Of a DNA stretch of 64,000 nt, positions 27,344 to 36,560 are shown in pieces. Both the position numbers and the translations under genes were made by a program. The DNA is from Promicromonospora sukumoe 327MFSha3.1 (lineage in GTDB: Bacteria > Actinomycetota > Actinomycetes > Actinomycetales > Cellulomonadaceae): contig NZ_ARQM01000018.1 of assembly GCF_000385135.1 (NCBI RefSeq), forward strand, positions 124,001-188,000, read 5' to 3'. The notes beneath the pieces are model-generated. The model saw only the letters and a list, made by a program, of their open reading frames with translations, searched no databases and was not told where the DNA came from. Position 1 is the stretch's first letter. Each line of letters begins with the position of its first letter.

Positions 27344-28665
27344 GCCACCCCACGATCGCCGCCGTCGAGGTCGTGCCCGTCGCGGGCCACGACTCGATGC
27401 TGCTGAACCTGTCCGGCGCGCACGCCCCGTTCTTCACGCGGAACGTCGCGATCGTCACCGACTCCGACGGCCGCACCGGGCTGGGCGAGGTGCCCGGCGG
27501 GGAGAAGATCCGGGCCACGATCGAGGAGGCCGGGCGGGTCGTCGTCGGGCAGCCGGTGGCGCGGTACCGCTCCCTGCTGCGCGACGTCGCCCGCACCTTC
27601 GCCGACCGCGACGCGGGCGGGCGCGGGCTGCAGACCTTCGACCTGCGCACCACGGTGCACGCGGTCACGGCCCTGGAGTCCGCGCTGCTCGACCTGCACG
27701 GCCAGGACCTGGGTGTGCCCGTCGCCGAGCTGCTCGGCGACGGCGTGCAGCGCACCGCCGTGCCGATGCTCGGGTACCTGTTCTACGTGGGCGACCCGGG
27801 CGTGACCGACCTGCCGTACCTGCGCGGGGACGACGAGTCCGACGCGTGGGGGCGGCTGCGCCGCGAGGAGGCCATGACGCCCGACGCCGTGGTACGGCTC
27901 GCCGAGGCGGCCGCCGCGCGCTACGGGTTCACCGACTTCAAGCTCAAGGGCGGCGTGCAGGCCGGCGACCTCGAGGTCGACACGGTGGTGGCGCTCAAGG
28001 AGCGGTTCCCGGACGCCCGGATCACCCTCGACCCCAACGGCGGGTGGCTGCTGGAGGACGCGATCCGGCTGGGCCGGCGCATGCGCGGCGTCGTCGCCTA
28101 CGCGGAGGACCCGTGCGGGGCCGAGGGCCGGTTCTCCGGCCGCGAGGTCATGGCCGAGTTCAAGCGGGCGACCGGGCTGCCCACGGCGACCAACATGATC
28201 GCCACCGACTGGCGGGAGATGGCGCACGCAGTGCGCGCGGGCGCGGTCGACATCCCGCTGGCCGACCCGCACTTCTGGACCATGGCGGGCTCGGTGCGCG
28301 TGGCCCAGCTCTGCCACGAGTTCGGTCTCACGTGGGGGTCGCACTCGAACAACCACTTCGACATCTCGCTGGCCATGTTCACGCACGTCGGCGCCGCCGC
28401 GCCGGGCGAGATCACGGCGCTCGACACGCACTGGATCTGGCAGGACGGGCAGGGCCTGACCACGGCCCCGCCGCAGATCGCCGGCGGCGAGATCCAGGTG
28501 CCGACGACGCCCGGGCTGGGTGTCGAGCTCGACCGCGAGCGCCTGGCCGCCGCGCACGAGCTGTACCTGGAGCACGGGCTCGGCGCCCGCGACGACGCGA
28601 TCGCGATGCAGTACCTGGTGCCGGAGTGGGAGTTCGACCCGAAGCGCCCGTGCCTCGTGCGATGA
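27340..28665 (+). CDS. gudD: D-glucarate dehydratase (enolase superfamily)
   Basis: 441 residues, GTG start overlapping the upstream stop. Diagnostic pieces: [13 protein letters not shown] near the N-terminus, catalytic KxK Lys201/Lys203 (FKLKGG), [23 protein letters not shown] and GSHSNNHFD with His335/His339. It dehydrates D-glucarate (and L-idarate) to 5-keto-4-deoxyglucarate, feeding KdgD encoded in the same operon. Confidence 0.93.
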   Translation: MSHPTIAAVEVVPVAGHDSMLLNLSGAHAPFFTRNVAIVTDSDGRTGLGEVPGGEKIRATIEEAGRVVVGQPVARYRSLLRDVARTFADRDAGGRGLQTFDLRTTVHAVTALESALLDLHGQDLGVPVAELLGDGVQRTAVPMLGYLFYVGDPGVTDLPYLRGDDESDAWGRLRREEAMTPDAVVRLAEAAAARYGFTDFKLKGGVQAGDLEVDTVVALKERFPDARITLDPNGGWLLEDAIRLGRRMRGVVAYAEDPCGAEGRFSGREVMAEFKRATGLPTATNMIATDWREMAHAVRAGAVDIPLADPHFWTMAGSVRVAQLCHEFGLTWGSHSNNHFDISLAMFTHVGAAAPGEITALDTHWIWQDGQGLTTAPPQIAGGEIQVPTTPGLGVELDRERLAAAHELYLEHGLGARDDAIAMQYLVPEWEFDPKRPCLVR

Positions 28666-28687
28666 GGCGCCCGCTGGGAACCTGCCC

Positions 28688-29668
28688 GTGACGGGGGTGC
28701 TGCTCGGGTTCGCGATCGTGCTGGTGCTGGTGGGCGTGGGTCTCGTCGCGGCGTGGCTGCTGCCGGGCGAGGCCCACGCCATGCAGCGCGGCATCGCACC
28801 GCTGGTGTACTACATCACCAACCCGGCGCTGATGTTCCAGCTCATGTCGGACGCCGACCTGGGGGCCGTGCTGCGCACCTACACCCCGATCGCGCTGATC
28901 ACCGCGGCGGCCACGGGGCTGCTGTACGCGCTGGTCGCCGGCGGGCTGCTGCGGCGGCCCGCCGGCCCGGTCGCGGCCGGGGCGATGGCGAGCTCCTACG
29001 TGAACGCGGGCAACATCGGCGTGCCGATCGCGCTCTACGCGGTGGGGACGGCGGCCCCGGTGGTCTCCGTGCTGATCGCGCAGCTGCTGGTGGTCGCGCC
29101 GGTGTACCTGTCGGTGTTCGCCTGGTGCCGGCACCGGGCGGCGCGGGCGGCCCGGTTCGCGGAGGCCGACGCGGACGGCGTCGTCCCCGAAGGGACCTCC
29201 CGGTCCCTGGGCGCGACCCTGGGCCGGTCGCTGGCCAACCCGGTGACGGTCGCGACGGGGCTGGGCCTGCTGGCCGCGGCGTTCTCCCTGGACCTGCCGG
29301 TGGTGCTGGCGCAGCCCGTCGAGATGCTGGGCGCGGCGTCGGTGCCGCTGCTCCTGCTGCTGTTCGGCATGTCGCTGCGCGGTCAGCGGCCGCTCGGCCG
29401 CGACGCCCGGGCCGAGGTGGTGCTGGGCACGGTCCTGAAGTCGCTGGTCATGCCGGTGCTGGCCTGGGTGGTCGGCCGGTTCCTGTTCGGGCTGGACGGC
29501 CTGGACCTGCTCGGTGTGGTGCTGATGGCGGCGCTGCCCACAGCGCAGAACGTGTTCCTGTTCGCGGGCCACTTCCGCCTGGCGACGACGTCGGTCCGCG
29601 ACATCACGCTGCTGAGCATGCTCCTGGCGCTCCCGACCTCCCTCCTGCTCACCCTGCTCCTAGGCTGA
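28688..29668 (+). CDS. AEC-family permease (auxin efflux carrier/malonate-malate type)
   Basis: 326 residues, about ten membrane helices. Conserved ITNPALMF (helix break) and SYVNAGNIGVPIALY are typical of AEC transporters. GTG start 22 bp after gudD, so probably co-transcribed. It may move a dicarboxylate product or substrate; direction and cargo are unknown. Start not certain: a weak GGGA lies upstream. Confidence 0.8.
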   Translation: MTGVLLGFAIVLVLVGVGLVAAWLLPGEAHAMQRGIAPLVYYITNPALMFQLMSDADLGAVLRTYTPIALITAAATGLLYALVAGGLLRRPAGPVAAGAMASSYVNAGNIGVPIALYAVGTAAPVVSVLIAQLLVVAPVYLSVFAWCRHRAARAARFAEADADGVVPEGTSRSLGATLGRSLANPVTVATGLGLLAAAFSLDLPVVLAQPVEMLGAASVPLLLLLFGMSLRGQRPLGRDARAEVVLGTVLKSLVMPVLAWVVGRFLFGLDGLDLLGVVLMAALPTAQNVFLFAGHFRLATTSVRDITLLSMLLALPTSLLLTLLLG

Positions 29669-29670
29669 CG

Positions 29671-29757
29671 ACCCACCCCACGGCGTTGAGCACAGCGGTT
29701 GCTGCCAGGAAGGGCGGCCGTGTGGCAGGAACTGCTGTGGTCAACGCCGGGGGTGGG
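29671..29757. terminator. Palindrome family C, copy 2
   Basis: Core arms GTTGAGCACAGCGGTTGCTG and the near-complement ending CTGCTGTGGTCAAC match copy 1 with changes. Additional outer pairing (CCCACCCC with GGGGGTGGG) lengthens the stem. The TGA of the convergent tetR lies in the right arm. Probably a two-way terminator. Confidence 0.65.
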
Positions 29758-30373
29758 TGATACCCGTCAGCACGTTGTCGACCAGCGCATCGGCGAACGG
29801 CTCCGTGACCGGCTCGTCCGGGACCAGGAGGCGGTGGTAGACCGCGCCCCAGAGCTGGTCGACCACCACCTGCACGTCGACGTCGTCGCGCACCTGCCCC
29901 GCCTCCTGCGCCGCCCGCAGCCGTTCGGCCGCGAGGCGGCGCCGCTCGGACGAGTACAGCGTGCGGTAGGCGACGGCGAGGTCCGGGTCGGTCTGCGACT
30001 GGCCGATGAGCTCCGCGAGGATGCGGCCCGCGGGCGTCGTGGTCATCAGGTGCACGAACGCGCGGAGCTGGTCGCGCAGGTCGGCCCGGATGTCGCCGGT
30101 GTCGGGGAACGCGAGGGTGTGCTGCACCGCGTGGAAGTAGCCGTCCAGGGCCAGCGCCCCCTTGGAGGGCCACCACTTGTACAGGGTCGTCTTGCTGACG
30201 CCGGACAGGCGCGCAATCCGCTCGAACGTCAGGTCGGCGATGCCCTCGCCCAGCAGCACCTCGCCGGCGGTGCGCAGCACGTCGGCGCGCACCTCGTCGG
30301 CGGGCCGCCGACCGCGGCCCCGACTGCGGGCGGGTGCCTGCTCGGCGCCGGACGCCGTCGCCTGCTCGGTCAT
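29741..30373 (-). CDS. TetR-family regulator
   Basis: 210 residues. N-terminal HTH (ERIARLSGVSKTTLYKWWPS) and C-terminal TetR_C_16-type domain. RBS GGAGGAGGG precedes the ATG. Basic N-terminal tail RSRGRGRR. No gene partner is certain; the next genes on the same strand are two SDRs beyond palindrome D1, which it may regulate. Confidence 0.87.
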   Translation of the reverse strand: MTEQATASGAEQAPARSRGRGRRPADEVRADVLRTAGEVLLGEGIADLTFERIARLSGVSKTTLYKWWPSKGALALDGYFHAVQHTLAFPDTGDIRADLRDQLRAFVHLMTTTPAGRILAELIGQSQTDPDLAVAYRTLYSSERRRLAAERLRAAQEAGQVRDDVDVQVVVDQLWGAVYHRLLVPDEPVTEPFADALVDNVLTGITHPRR

Positions 30374-30441
30374 GTGCCCTCCTCCAGTTCCCCTGCCAGG
30401 GCTGCGCGCCAGTGTAGATGCGGGGCGGTCGGCGATCCGCT

Positions 30442-30505
30442 CGGTCGGCAGGATGTCAGGTGATCGGTCGCCCGGGTTGCCGATCACCTGACATCCTGCC
30501 GACCG
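30442..30505. repeat. Palindrome family D, copy 1 (perfect 26-bp arms)
   Basis: The left arm contains GGATGTCAGGTGATCGG and the right arm is its exact complement. The arm codes for the last residues and stop of the SDR gene (GRQDVR-stop). It lies between the SDR 3' end and the start of tetR and probably terminates the SDR operon. Confidence 0.72.
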
Positions 30506-31422
30506 TCCGGGGTCGCGGCCGCCGGGGCCGCGCTCGCTGCCGCGCCCGGCAGCAGGTCCGGGAGGCCCACCCGGGTCAGGAACTCGCGCCGGGTCTCGTC
30601 GGCGAGGTCGGAGACCGCCTCGGAGCCGTCGTCGGCCGGGTCGATGTGCACCCGGTAGGGCCGCTGCCCGGCGGGCAGCGCGACGATGCGGGCGATCTCG
30701 TCGGAGACGAGCGACACGTCGGCGTCGGGCGCCAGGGCCGCGAGCTTCTCCGCGACCTGGCCCATCAGCCCGGCGTACCGGGTCTCGTACTCGGCCTCCA
30801 CCGCGGCGTCGGCCGGGTGGCCCGCATGCGCGAAGTGGTTGGTGCCGCTCGTGAACGAGCCGGGCACCACGATCGACGTCTCCACGCCCCAGCGGGCCAG
30901 CTCAGCGGCGTACGAGACCGCGAGGGAGTCCATGCCCGCCTTGGCCGCGAAGTACGGCGCGAGGTACGGCGGGGTGCCGCCCTTGACGCTGGAGCTGGAC
31001 ACCCAGATCACGAGCCCCGCACCCCGCCGCCGCATACCGGGCAGGACCGCCCGGTTCACGCGCTGGGTGGACAGCACGTTGACGTCGTAGAGCTGTGCGA
31101 GCTGCTCCGGCGTGAACGCCTCGGCCGGGCCGACCACCATGTGCCCGGCGTTGTGGATCAGCACGTCCACTTTCCCGTGCTCGGCCTCGATCCGCCCGAC
31201 GGCGCGGTCGACCGACTCCTGCGAGCTCACGTCGAGCTCGATCGCGCGCAGGTCCGCGTGGTGCTCGGCGGCCCAGGCCGCGGCGGCGTCGACCTGCGGC
31301 GCGTTGCGCCCCTCGGTCTGCCGCATGCCCGCGTACACGGTGTTGCCCGCGGCGGCCAGGGCGCGCGCCGTCAGCGCACCGAACCCGCTCGACGCCCCGG
31401 TGATGACGACGACGGCGCTCAT
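30484..31422 (-). CDS. Short-chain dehydrogenase/reductase
   Basis: 312 residues. Classical SDR motifs: TGASSGFG, NAGH, SSSS and YLAPYFAAKAG with the Ser-Tyr-Lys triad (Y-x3-K within PYFAAK). A 50-residue C-terminal extension is Ala/Pro-rich and ends in residues coded by palindrome D1. Overlaps the following (upstream) SDR gene by 4 bp, giving a two-SDR operon. Substrate unknown. Confidence 0.85.
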   Translation of the reverse strand: MSAVVVITGASSGFGALTARALAAAGNTVYAGMRQTEGRNAPQVDAAAAWAAEHHADLRAIELDVSSQESVDRAVGRIEAEHGKVDVLIHNAGHMVVGPAEAFTPEQLAQLYDVNVLSTQRVNRAVLPGMRRRGAGLVIWVSSSSVKGGTPPYLAPYFAAKAGMDSLAVSYAAELARWGVETSIVVPGSFTSGTNHFAHAGHPADAAVEAEYETRYAGLMGQVAEKLAALAPDADVSLVSDEIARIVALPAGQRPYRVHIDPADDGSEAVSDLADETRREFLTRVGLPDLLPGAAASAAPAAATPDGRQDVR

Positions 31423-32177
31423 GCCAGGCCCCCGTTGGTGTAGATGACCTGGCCGTTGACCCAGCGCGCGGGGCCGGCCAGGAAGGCGACGGACTCGGCG
31501 ATGTCCTCGGGCTGGCCGAGGCGCTCGAGCGGCACGGCGTTCGCCAGGTTCTGGACGGTCTGCTCGTCCTTGCCGTTCAGGAACAGCGGGGTGGCCGTGG
31601 GGCCGGGCGCCACCACATTGACGGTGATGTCCTTGCCGCGCAGCTCGCGGGCCAGGATCAGCGTCATGCCCTCGACGGCGGCCTTGCTGGCCACGTACGG
31701 GGCATAGCTCGGGAACTGGGTCCGGGCCACCGACGTCGAGAAGTTGATCAGCGCGCCCCCGGCACGCAGGCGGTTCGCGGCGAGCTGCGCCACGACGAAC
31801 GTGCCGCGGATGTTGGTGCGGTGCATGCGGTCGAGGTCGTCGAGGTCGAAGCTCGCGACCGGGCCCAGGATCATGATGCCGGCCGTGTTGACGACGACGT
31901 CGACGCCGCCGAACGCCGCCTCGGTCGCGTCGAACGCGGCCGCCATCGCGGTCTCGTCCGCGACGTCGCCGCCGACGGTGATCGCCTGGCCGCCCGAGGC
32001 CTGGACCTCGGCCACGACCTCGTCGGCCCGGGCCTGGTTGCCCGCGTAGTGGACGGCGACGGCGTAGCCGTCCGCGGCGAGGCGGGTGACGACGGCGCGG
32101 CCGATGCCGCCGGACCCGCCGGTGACGAGCGCGACTCGGGTGGTGCCGGTGCTGCTGGTCTCGGTTGTGGTGCTCAC
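31419..32177 (-). CDS. Short-chain dehydrogenase/reductase (3-oxoacyl reductase-like)
   Basis: 252 residues. TGGSGGIGRAV, NTAGI, Ser in NFSTS, YAPYVASKAA triad and PGPTATPLF are typical of FabG-like SDRs. First gene of the two-SDR operon, translationally coupled to the next. The upstream 308 bp hold AT-rich promoter-like sequence close to the start and three hairpins farther away. Confidence 0.87.
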   Translation of the reverse strand: MSTTTETSSTGTTRVALVTGGSGGIGRAVVTRLAADGYAVAVHYAGNQARADEVVAEVQASGGQAITVGGDVADETAMAAAFDATEAAFGGVDVVVNTAGIMILGPVASFDLDDLDRMHRTNIRGTFVVAQLAANRLRAGGALINFSTSVARTQFPSYAPYVASKAAVEGMTLILARELRGKDITVNVVAPGPTATPLFLNGKDEQTVQNLANAVPLERLGQPEDIAESVAFLAGPARWVNGQVIYTNGGLA

Positions 32178-32485
32178 GGGGTGCTCCCTGGTCTCGATGT
32201 GGACTGTGCGTTCATATAACCACGGATGTGTACGCCACGTCCATATCTTCGGAGAAACTGGTCCCGCGCCACACGAAAGTGGTCCGCCTCCAGCAGGTGA
32301 TCGCGCGGGCTCCGGGGCCGGAGCACGTGCAGGATCACCTGCTGGAGGCGGACCTTCGCGGACGACGGCCGGGCGCCCCCAGAGCAGCCCGGCCGTCGTC
32401 GGTCATGGGCCGCCCCGCCGGACGGCGGCGGGGCGGCGTCCGTCCGGCCGTACGGCGGCCGGCCGGACCTCGATCAGGTCGTGGG
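32178..32485. terminator. Intergenic block with three strong hairpins downstream of dctA
   Basis: Arms GGTCCGCCTCCAGCAGGTGA (from 32281) and its complement (to 32354) form a 22-bp stem; GACGACGGCCGGGC pairs with GCCCGGCCGTCGTC (32362-32401); GCCGCCCCGCCG pairs with CGGCGGGGCGGC. All lie 3' of dctA on its transcript. The first 80 bp hold the probable SDR promoter (AT-rich CATATAAC). No gene is seen here. Confidence 0.65.
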
Positions 32486-33889
32486 TCAGACCGAGCTGGG
32501 CTCGGCCGTCCTGGTGCGCCGGTCCTCGGTGTCGTCGACGGTGTCGGCCTCGTCGGCCGGCTCAGCGGCATCGTCGGGGCCGTGCAGGTCGTCCGCGGCG
32601 GTCTCGTCGAACGGGAGGCGGCCCGAGAGCACCTCGTCGACGCGGGCGCGGTCGATCTCCTTGGTCCAGGTGCCGATGATCACCGTGGCCACGGCGTTGC
32701 CCGTGAAGTTGGTCAGCGCGCGGGCCTCGGACATGAACCGGTCGATGCCCACCACGATGCCCACGCCGTCGACCAGGTCGGGGCGGTAGGTCTGCAGGCC
32801 GCCCGCGAGGGTGGCCAGGCCGGCGCCGGTGACGCCGGCGGCGCCCTTGGACGCGATGATCATGAAGGCGAGCATGCCGATCTGCTCCGGCACGGACAGC
32901 GGCGTGCCCATCGCGGAGGCGATGAACAGCGACGCCATGGTCAGGTAGATCGCGGTGCCGTCCAGGTTGAACGAGTAGCCGGTCGGCACGGTGATGCCCA
33001 CCACCGGCTTGGACACGCCCAGGTGCTCCATCTTGGCGATCAGGCGCGGCAGGGCCGCCTCGGACGACGAGGTGCTGACGATCAGCAGGTACTCGCGCGC
33101 CAGGTACTTCATGAGCAGGAAGATGTTCACGCCCGACACCAGCTTCAGCACGAGGCCGAGCACCACCGCGATGAACACGACGCAGGTGAGGTAGAACCCG
33201 ACCATCAGGGTGCCGAGCGCGACGACGGCGCCCCAGCCGGTCTCGCCGACGACGCCCGCGATGGCGCCGAACGCACCCACGGGGGCGACCCAGAGGATCA
33301 TCGTGAGGACGCGGAACACGATCGCCTGGATCATGCGGATGGCGTCGAGTGCGGGCTTGCCGCGCGCGCCGAGCTGCTGGATGGCGAACCCGACGAGCAG
33401 CGCCACGAACAGGGTCTGCAGCACGGACTCGCCGGTGAGCGGCGAGACGAGCGTGGTGGGGATGATGCCGAGCACGAAGTCGACCAGGCCCTCGGCCTCG
33501 CCCTCCGCCTCGTAGCTGGCCCCCGCGATGTTCAGGCCCTCGCCCGGGTGCAGCACGTTGCCGACGACCAGGCCGATGAACAGCGCGAACGTGGACATCA
33601 CGATGAAGTAGAGCAGCGCCAGCCCGCCGACCCGGCCTACGGTGGCGGCCTTGGCGATGGAGCCGATGCCCAGCACGATGGTGCAGAAGATGACCGGCGA
33701 GATCATCATCTTGATCAGGGCCACGAACCCGGTACCGAGCGGCTTCAGTGCCACTCCGGTCTCCGGGGAGGCCAGGCCCACGATGACGCCGGCGACGACG
33801 GCGACGATCACCGCGATGTACAGGTAGTGACTCTTGTCGAGCCGGCGGCGCGGGGTGGTCCCGGCACCGGCGGACTGTGTTTCCGCCAT
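32486..33889 (-). CDS. dctA: C4-dicarboxylate/glutamate:cation symporter (DAACS family)
   Basis: 467 residues. The Ser-rich re-entrant loop STSSSEAALP, GYSFNLDGTAIY, ASKGAAGVTGAG and DRFMSEARALTNFTGN are diagnostic. It imports succinate, fumarate or malate with protons/Na+. A 55-residue acidic C-terminal tail is unusual in length. Divergent from a DcuS-type sensor kinase 122 bp away, which likely controls it. Confidence 0.92.
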   Translation of the reverse strand: MAETQSAGAGTTPRRRLDKSHYLYIAVIVAVVAGVIVGLASPETGVALKPLGTGFVALIKMMISPVIFCTIVLGIGSIAKAATVGRVGGLALLYFIVMSTFALFIGLVVGNVLHPGEGLNIAGASYEAEGEAEGLVDFVLGIIPTTLVSPLTGESVLQTLFVALLVGFAIQQLGARGKPALDAIRMIQAIVFRVLTMILWVAPVGAFGAIAGVVGETGWGAVVALGTLMVGFYLTCVVFIAVVLGLVLKLVSGVNIFLLMKYLAREYLLIVSTSSSEAALPRLIAKMEHLGVSKPVVGITVPTGYSFNLDGTAIYLTMASLFIASAMGTPLSVPEQIGMLAFMIIASKGAAGVTGAGLATLAGGLQTYRPDLVDGVGIVVGIDRFMSEARALTNFTGNAVATVIIGTWTKEIDRARVDEVLSGRLPFDETAADDLHGPDDAAEPADEADTVDDTEDRRTRTAEPSSV

Positions 33890-34011
33890 GGGTGTGTTCC
33901 TCTCACAACGCTGTGTGGTCAGCGACAAGAGTGCTGGTGGAGGCCGCGAACCCCACCATTGCGTACATAGTGTTCTCGACGTGGTCCCTGGCACGGCGCG
34001 GGCGGGTCACA

Positions 34012-35724
34012 ATGGGTCCCGTGGCGCAGCGACGGGGTGCGAGTATCGCGAGGTGGTTCCTCGCCGTGCACACGGCACTCCTGTTCGCGGGCGCGGTCAT
34101 CGTGTTCGGGCTCCTGGCGCTGGACGCCCGGTCGTCGGCGGAGTCGCACGCCGCGAAGGAGAGCACCGACCTGGCGGCCACGGTCGCGGCGGAGTCGCTG
34201 GTGATCGACACGGTCGCGAAGGCGCACGCCGCCGCCGGCACGGACCGGGACGGCACGGTCGCCGAGGTCTCGGCCCTGCTGCAGCCGTACGCCGAGCGCG
34301 TCATGGCGACCACGGAGATCGACTACCTGACCGTGATGGACACCGACCGCACCCGGTACACGCACCGCAACACCTGGCAGATCGGCCGCGAGTTCGTGGG
34401 CACCACGGCGCCGGCGCTGCGGGGCGAGACGTTCACGGAGGTCTACGACGGCACGCTCGGCCCGTCGGTGCGCGCCGTCGTGCCCGTGGTGACCGACGAC
34501 GGCGAGGTGGTCGGCATGGTCTCCGCCGGGGTCACGCTCGACCGGCTGTGGGACAGCATCGTGCCGCGCCTGGTGATCGTCGGCGTCGGCACGCTCCTGG
34601 CGTTCGGCACGGGCGCCGTCGCCGCGACGCTGCTGGCCCGCCGGCTGGACCGGATCACGGAGAGCAAGGGCCCCGACGAGCTGGCCCACCTGTTCACCGC
34701 GCACGAGGCGGTGCTGCACTCGGTCGAGGAGGGCATGCTCCTGGTCGAGGACGGCACGGTGGTGCTGGCCAACGACGAGGCGCTGCGGCTGCTCGACGTC
34801 CCGGACCTGACCGCCCCGTTCGCCGTGGCCGACCCGCGCCTGTCCCCCGCCGTCCGCGACCTGCTGGGCGGCGCCGCGCCGGAGGGGCCGGTCCGGGTGG
34901 GCGACCGGGTGCTGCTCGTGGGCCGCGACACCGCGGCGGCGGCCGGGCGGAACGTCGGCGAGGTGGTCTCGCTGCGCGACCGGACCGAGCTGCAGCGCGT
35001 CACGGGCGAGCTGTCGTCGGTGCGCACCATCTCCGAGGCGCTGCGCGCGCAGACCCACGACTTCAGCAACCGCCTGCACACCATCGCCACGCTCATCGAG
35101 CTGGGGCGCAGCGACGAGGCGCTGCGGTTCGTGGCCGGCGAGCGCGACCTGGGCCAGCGCCTCACCGACCGCGTAGTCCAGGCGATCGAGGAGCCGGTGA
35201 TCGCCGCGCTCGTGCTGGGCAAGGCCGCCCAGGCCCGCGAGCGCGCCGTCGAGATGCACTTCGAGACCCACCTGACGCCGGGGACGCACTGGCTGGAGCC
35301 GGTGGACGTGGTGACGATCCTGGGCAACCTGATCGACAACGGGATCGACGCCGCCGCCGGGCACGCCCTGGACGTCGCCCGTCAGGACACCGGCCCGGAC
35401 GCGGCCGGGCAGGTCCCGGAGGCGTGGGTGGAGATCTACCTCGCCAACGGCGACGACGGCTCCCTGGTGTTCCAGGTCTCCGACAGCGGCGCCGGCATCG
35501 CGGACACCGACCTGGACCGCATCTTCGACCAGGGCTGGAGCACCAAGGACGCCGTCGCGGGCGGGCGCGGCTACGGTCTCGCGCTCGTGCGGCAGGTGGT
35601 GGAGAGCTTCGGCGGCGACATCGAGGTCTCCCGCGGCGCGGGCACCGGCGCCGTCTTCACGGTCACGCTCCCCCGGCCCGACGCCGTCGGGCAGGCGGCG
35701 CCGCCCGCTGAGGTGCCCGCGTGA
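34012..35724 (+). CDS. DcuS/CitA-family sensor histidine kinase
   Basis: About 570 residues: N-terminal membrane helix (WFLAVHTALLFAGAVIVFGL), extracytoplasmic Cache/PAS sensor, second helix (LVIVGVGTLLAFGTG), cytoplasmic PAS, H-box with His349 in QTHDFSNRLHTIA, and HATPase (NLIDNGIDAA, DSGAGI, GGRGYGLALV). It probably senses C4-dicarboxylates and drives dctA through the next gene. ATG 34012 is used; GTG 34021, 7 nt after a CACAAT -10-like hexamer, is a good leaderless alternative. Confidence 0.88.
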   Translation: MGPVAQRRGASIARWFLAVHTALLFAGAVIVFGLLALDARSSAESHAAKESTDLAATVAAESLVIDTVAKAHAAAGTDRDGTVAEVSALLQPYAERVMATTEIDYLTVMDTDRTRYTHRNTWQIGREFVGTTAPALRGETFTEVYDGTLGPSVRAVVPVVTDDGEVVGMVSAGVTLDRLWDSIVPRLVIVGVGTLLAFGTGAVAATLLARRLDRITESKGPDELAHLFTAHEAVLHSVEEGMLLVEDGTVVLANDEALRLLDVPDLTAPFAVADPRLSPAVRDLLGGAAPEGPVRVGDRVLLVGRDTAAAAGRNVGEVVSLRDRTELQRVTGELSSVRTISEALRAQTHDFSNRLHTIATLIELGRSDEALRFVAGERDLGQRLTDRVVQAIEEPVIAALVLGKAAQARERAVEMHFETHLTPGTHWLEPVDVVTILGNLIDNGIDAAAGHALDVARQDTGPDAAGQVPEAWVEIYLANGDDGSLVFQVSDSGAGIADTDLDRIFDQGWSTKDAVAGGRGYGLALVRQVVESFGGDIEVSRGAGTGAVFTVTLPRPDAVGQAAPPAEVPA

Positions 35725-36422
35725 TCCGGGTGCTGGTCGTGGAGGACGACCCGCACACCGCCGAGGCGCACGGCGAGTACGTGCGCCGCGTGGACGGGTT
35801 CGAGCTGGCCGGGGTGGTGCACACCGCGAGCGAGACCGTGCGCGCGCTGCGCGACGCCCAGGCCGCCGGCGAGGAGGTGCACCTGCTCCTGCTGGACATG
35901 AACCTGCCCGACCGGCACGGCCTCGTGCTGTGCCGGCAGCTGCGCGCGGCGGGCCTCGTGGTCGACGTGATCGCCGTGACCGCGGCCCGCGAGCTGGAGG
36001 TGGTGCGCGAGGCGGTCGCCGTCGGCGTCGTGCAGTACCTGATCAAGCCGTTCGCGTTCGGGCTGTTCGCCGAGAAGCTCGGCGCGTACCGCAAGTACTT
36101 CGACCAGATGCGCTCGCCCGTCTCGACGATGAGCCAGCGCGAGGTGGACACCGCGTTCGCGGCGCTGCGCACCTCCAACGCCGCGGGGCTGCCGAAGGGC
36201 CTGTCGCAGGAGACGCTCGACACGGTGTCCGACCTGCTGGCCCGGGCGGCTGGGCCGCTGTCGGCGAGCGAGGTGGCCGACGAGCTGCACCTGGCCCGGA
36301 TCACGGCCCGGCGGTACCTGGAGTTCCTGGCCGACCGCGGCGTCGCGACCCGCGCACCCCGGTACGGCACGCGCGGCCGTCCGGAGCTGGAGTACGCGCG
36401 ACAACGCGCGGACTCGCTCTGA
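35721..36422 (+). CDS. DcuR/CitB-family response regulator
   Basis: 233 residues, GTG start overlapping the kinase stop. Receiver domain with acidic pair EDD, phospho-acceptor Asp59 (LLLDMNLPD), Thr and Lys of the switch (VTAARE, LIKPFAFG). The C-terminal HTH is ADELHLARITARRYLEFLAD. With the kinase it forms a two-component system facing dctA. Confidence 0.9.
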   Translation: MIRVLVVEDDPHTAEAHGEYVRRVDGFELAGVVHTASETVRALRDAQAAGEEVHLLLLDMNLPDRHGLVLCRQLRAAGLVVDVIAVTAARELEVVREAVAVGVVQYLIKPFAFGLFAEKLGAYRKYFDQMRSPVSTMSQREVDTAFAALRTSNAAGLPKGLSQETLDTVSDLLARAAGPLSASEVADELHLARITARRYLEFLADRGVATRAPRYGTRGRPELEYARQRADSL

Positions 36423-36484
36423 GACCCGAGCCCGACTCCCCGGGCGCCCGATTCCCGTGAATCCGATCCCGTCGGAGCCGATTC

Positions 36485-36549
36485 CCTTTGAGGCCTAAGT
36501 TTCTTCGCTTTGACCCGGGGTCAAAGCGAAGAAACTTAGGCCTCGAAGG
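36485..36549. terminator. Palindrome family B, copy 2
   Basis: Arms GAGGCCTAAGTTTCTTCGCT... and its complement, about 30 bp each, almost perfect. It sits between convergent response-regulator and hypothetical genes and probably terminates both. Confidence 0.72.
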
Positions 36550-36560
36550 AGAGAGAAGGA

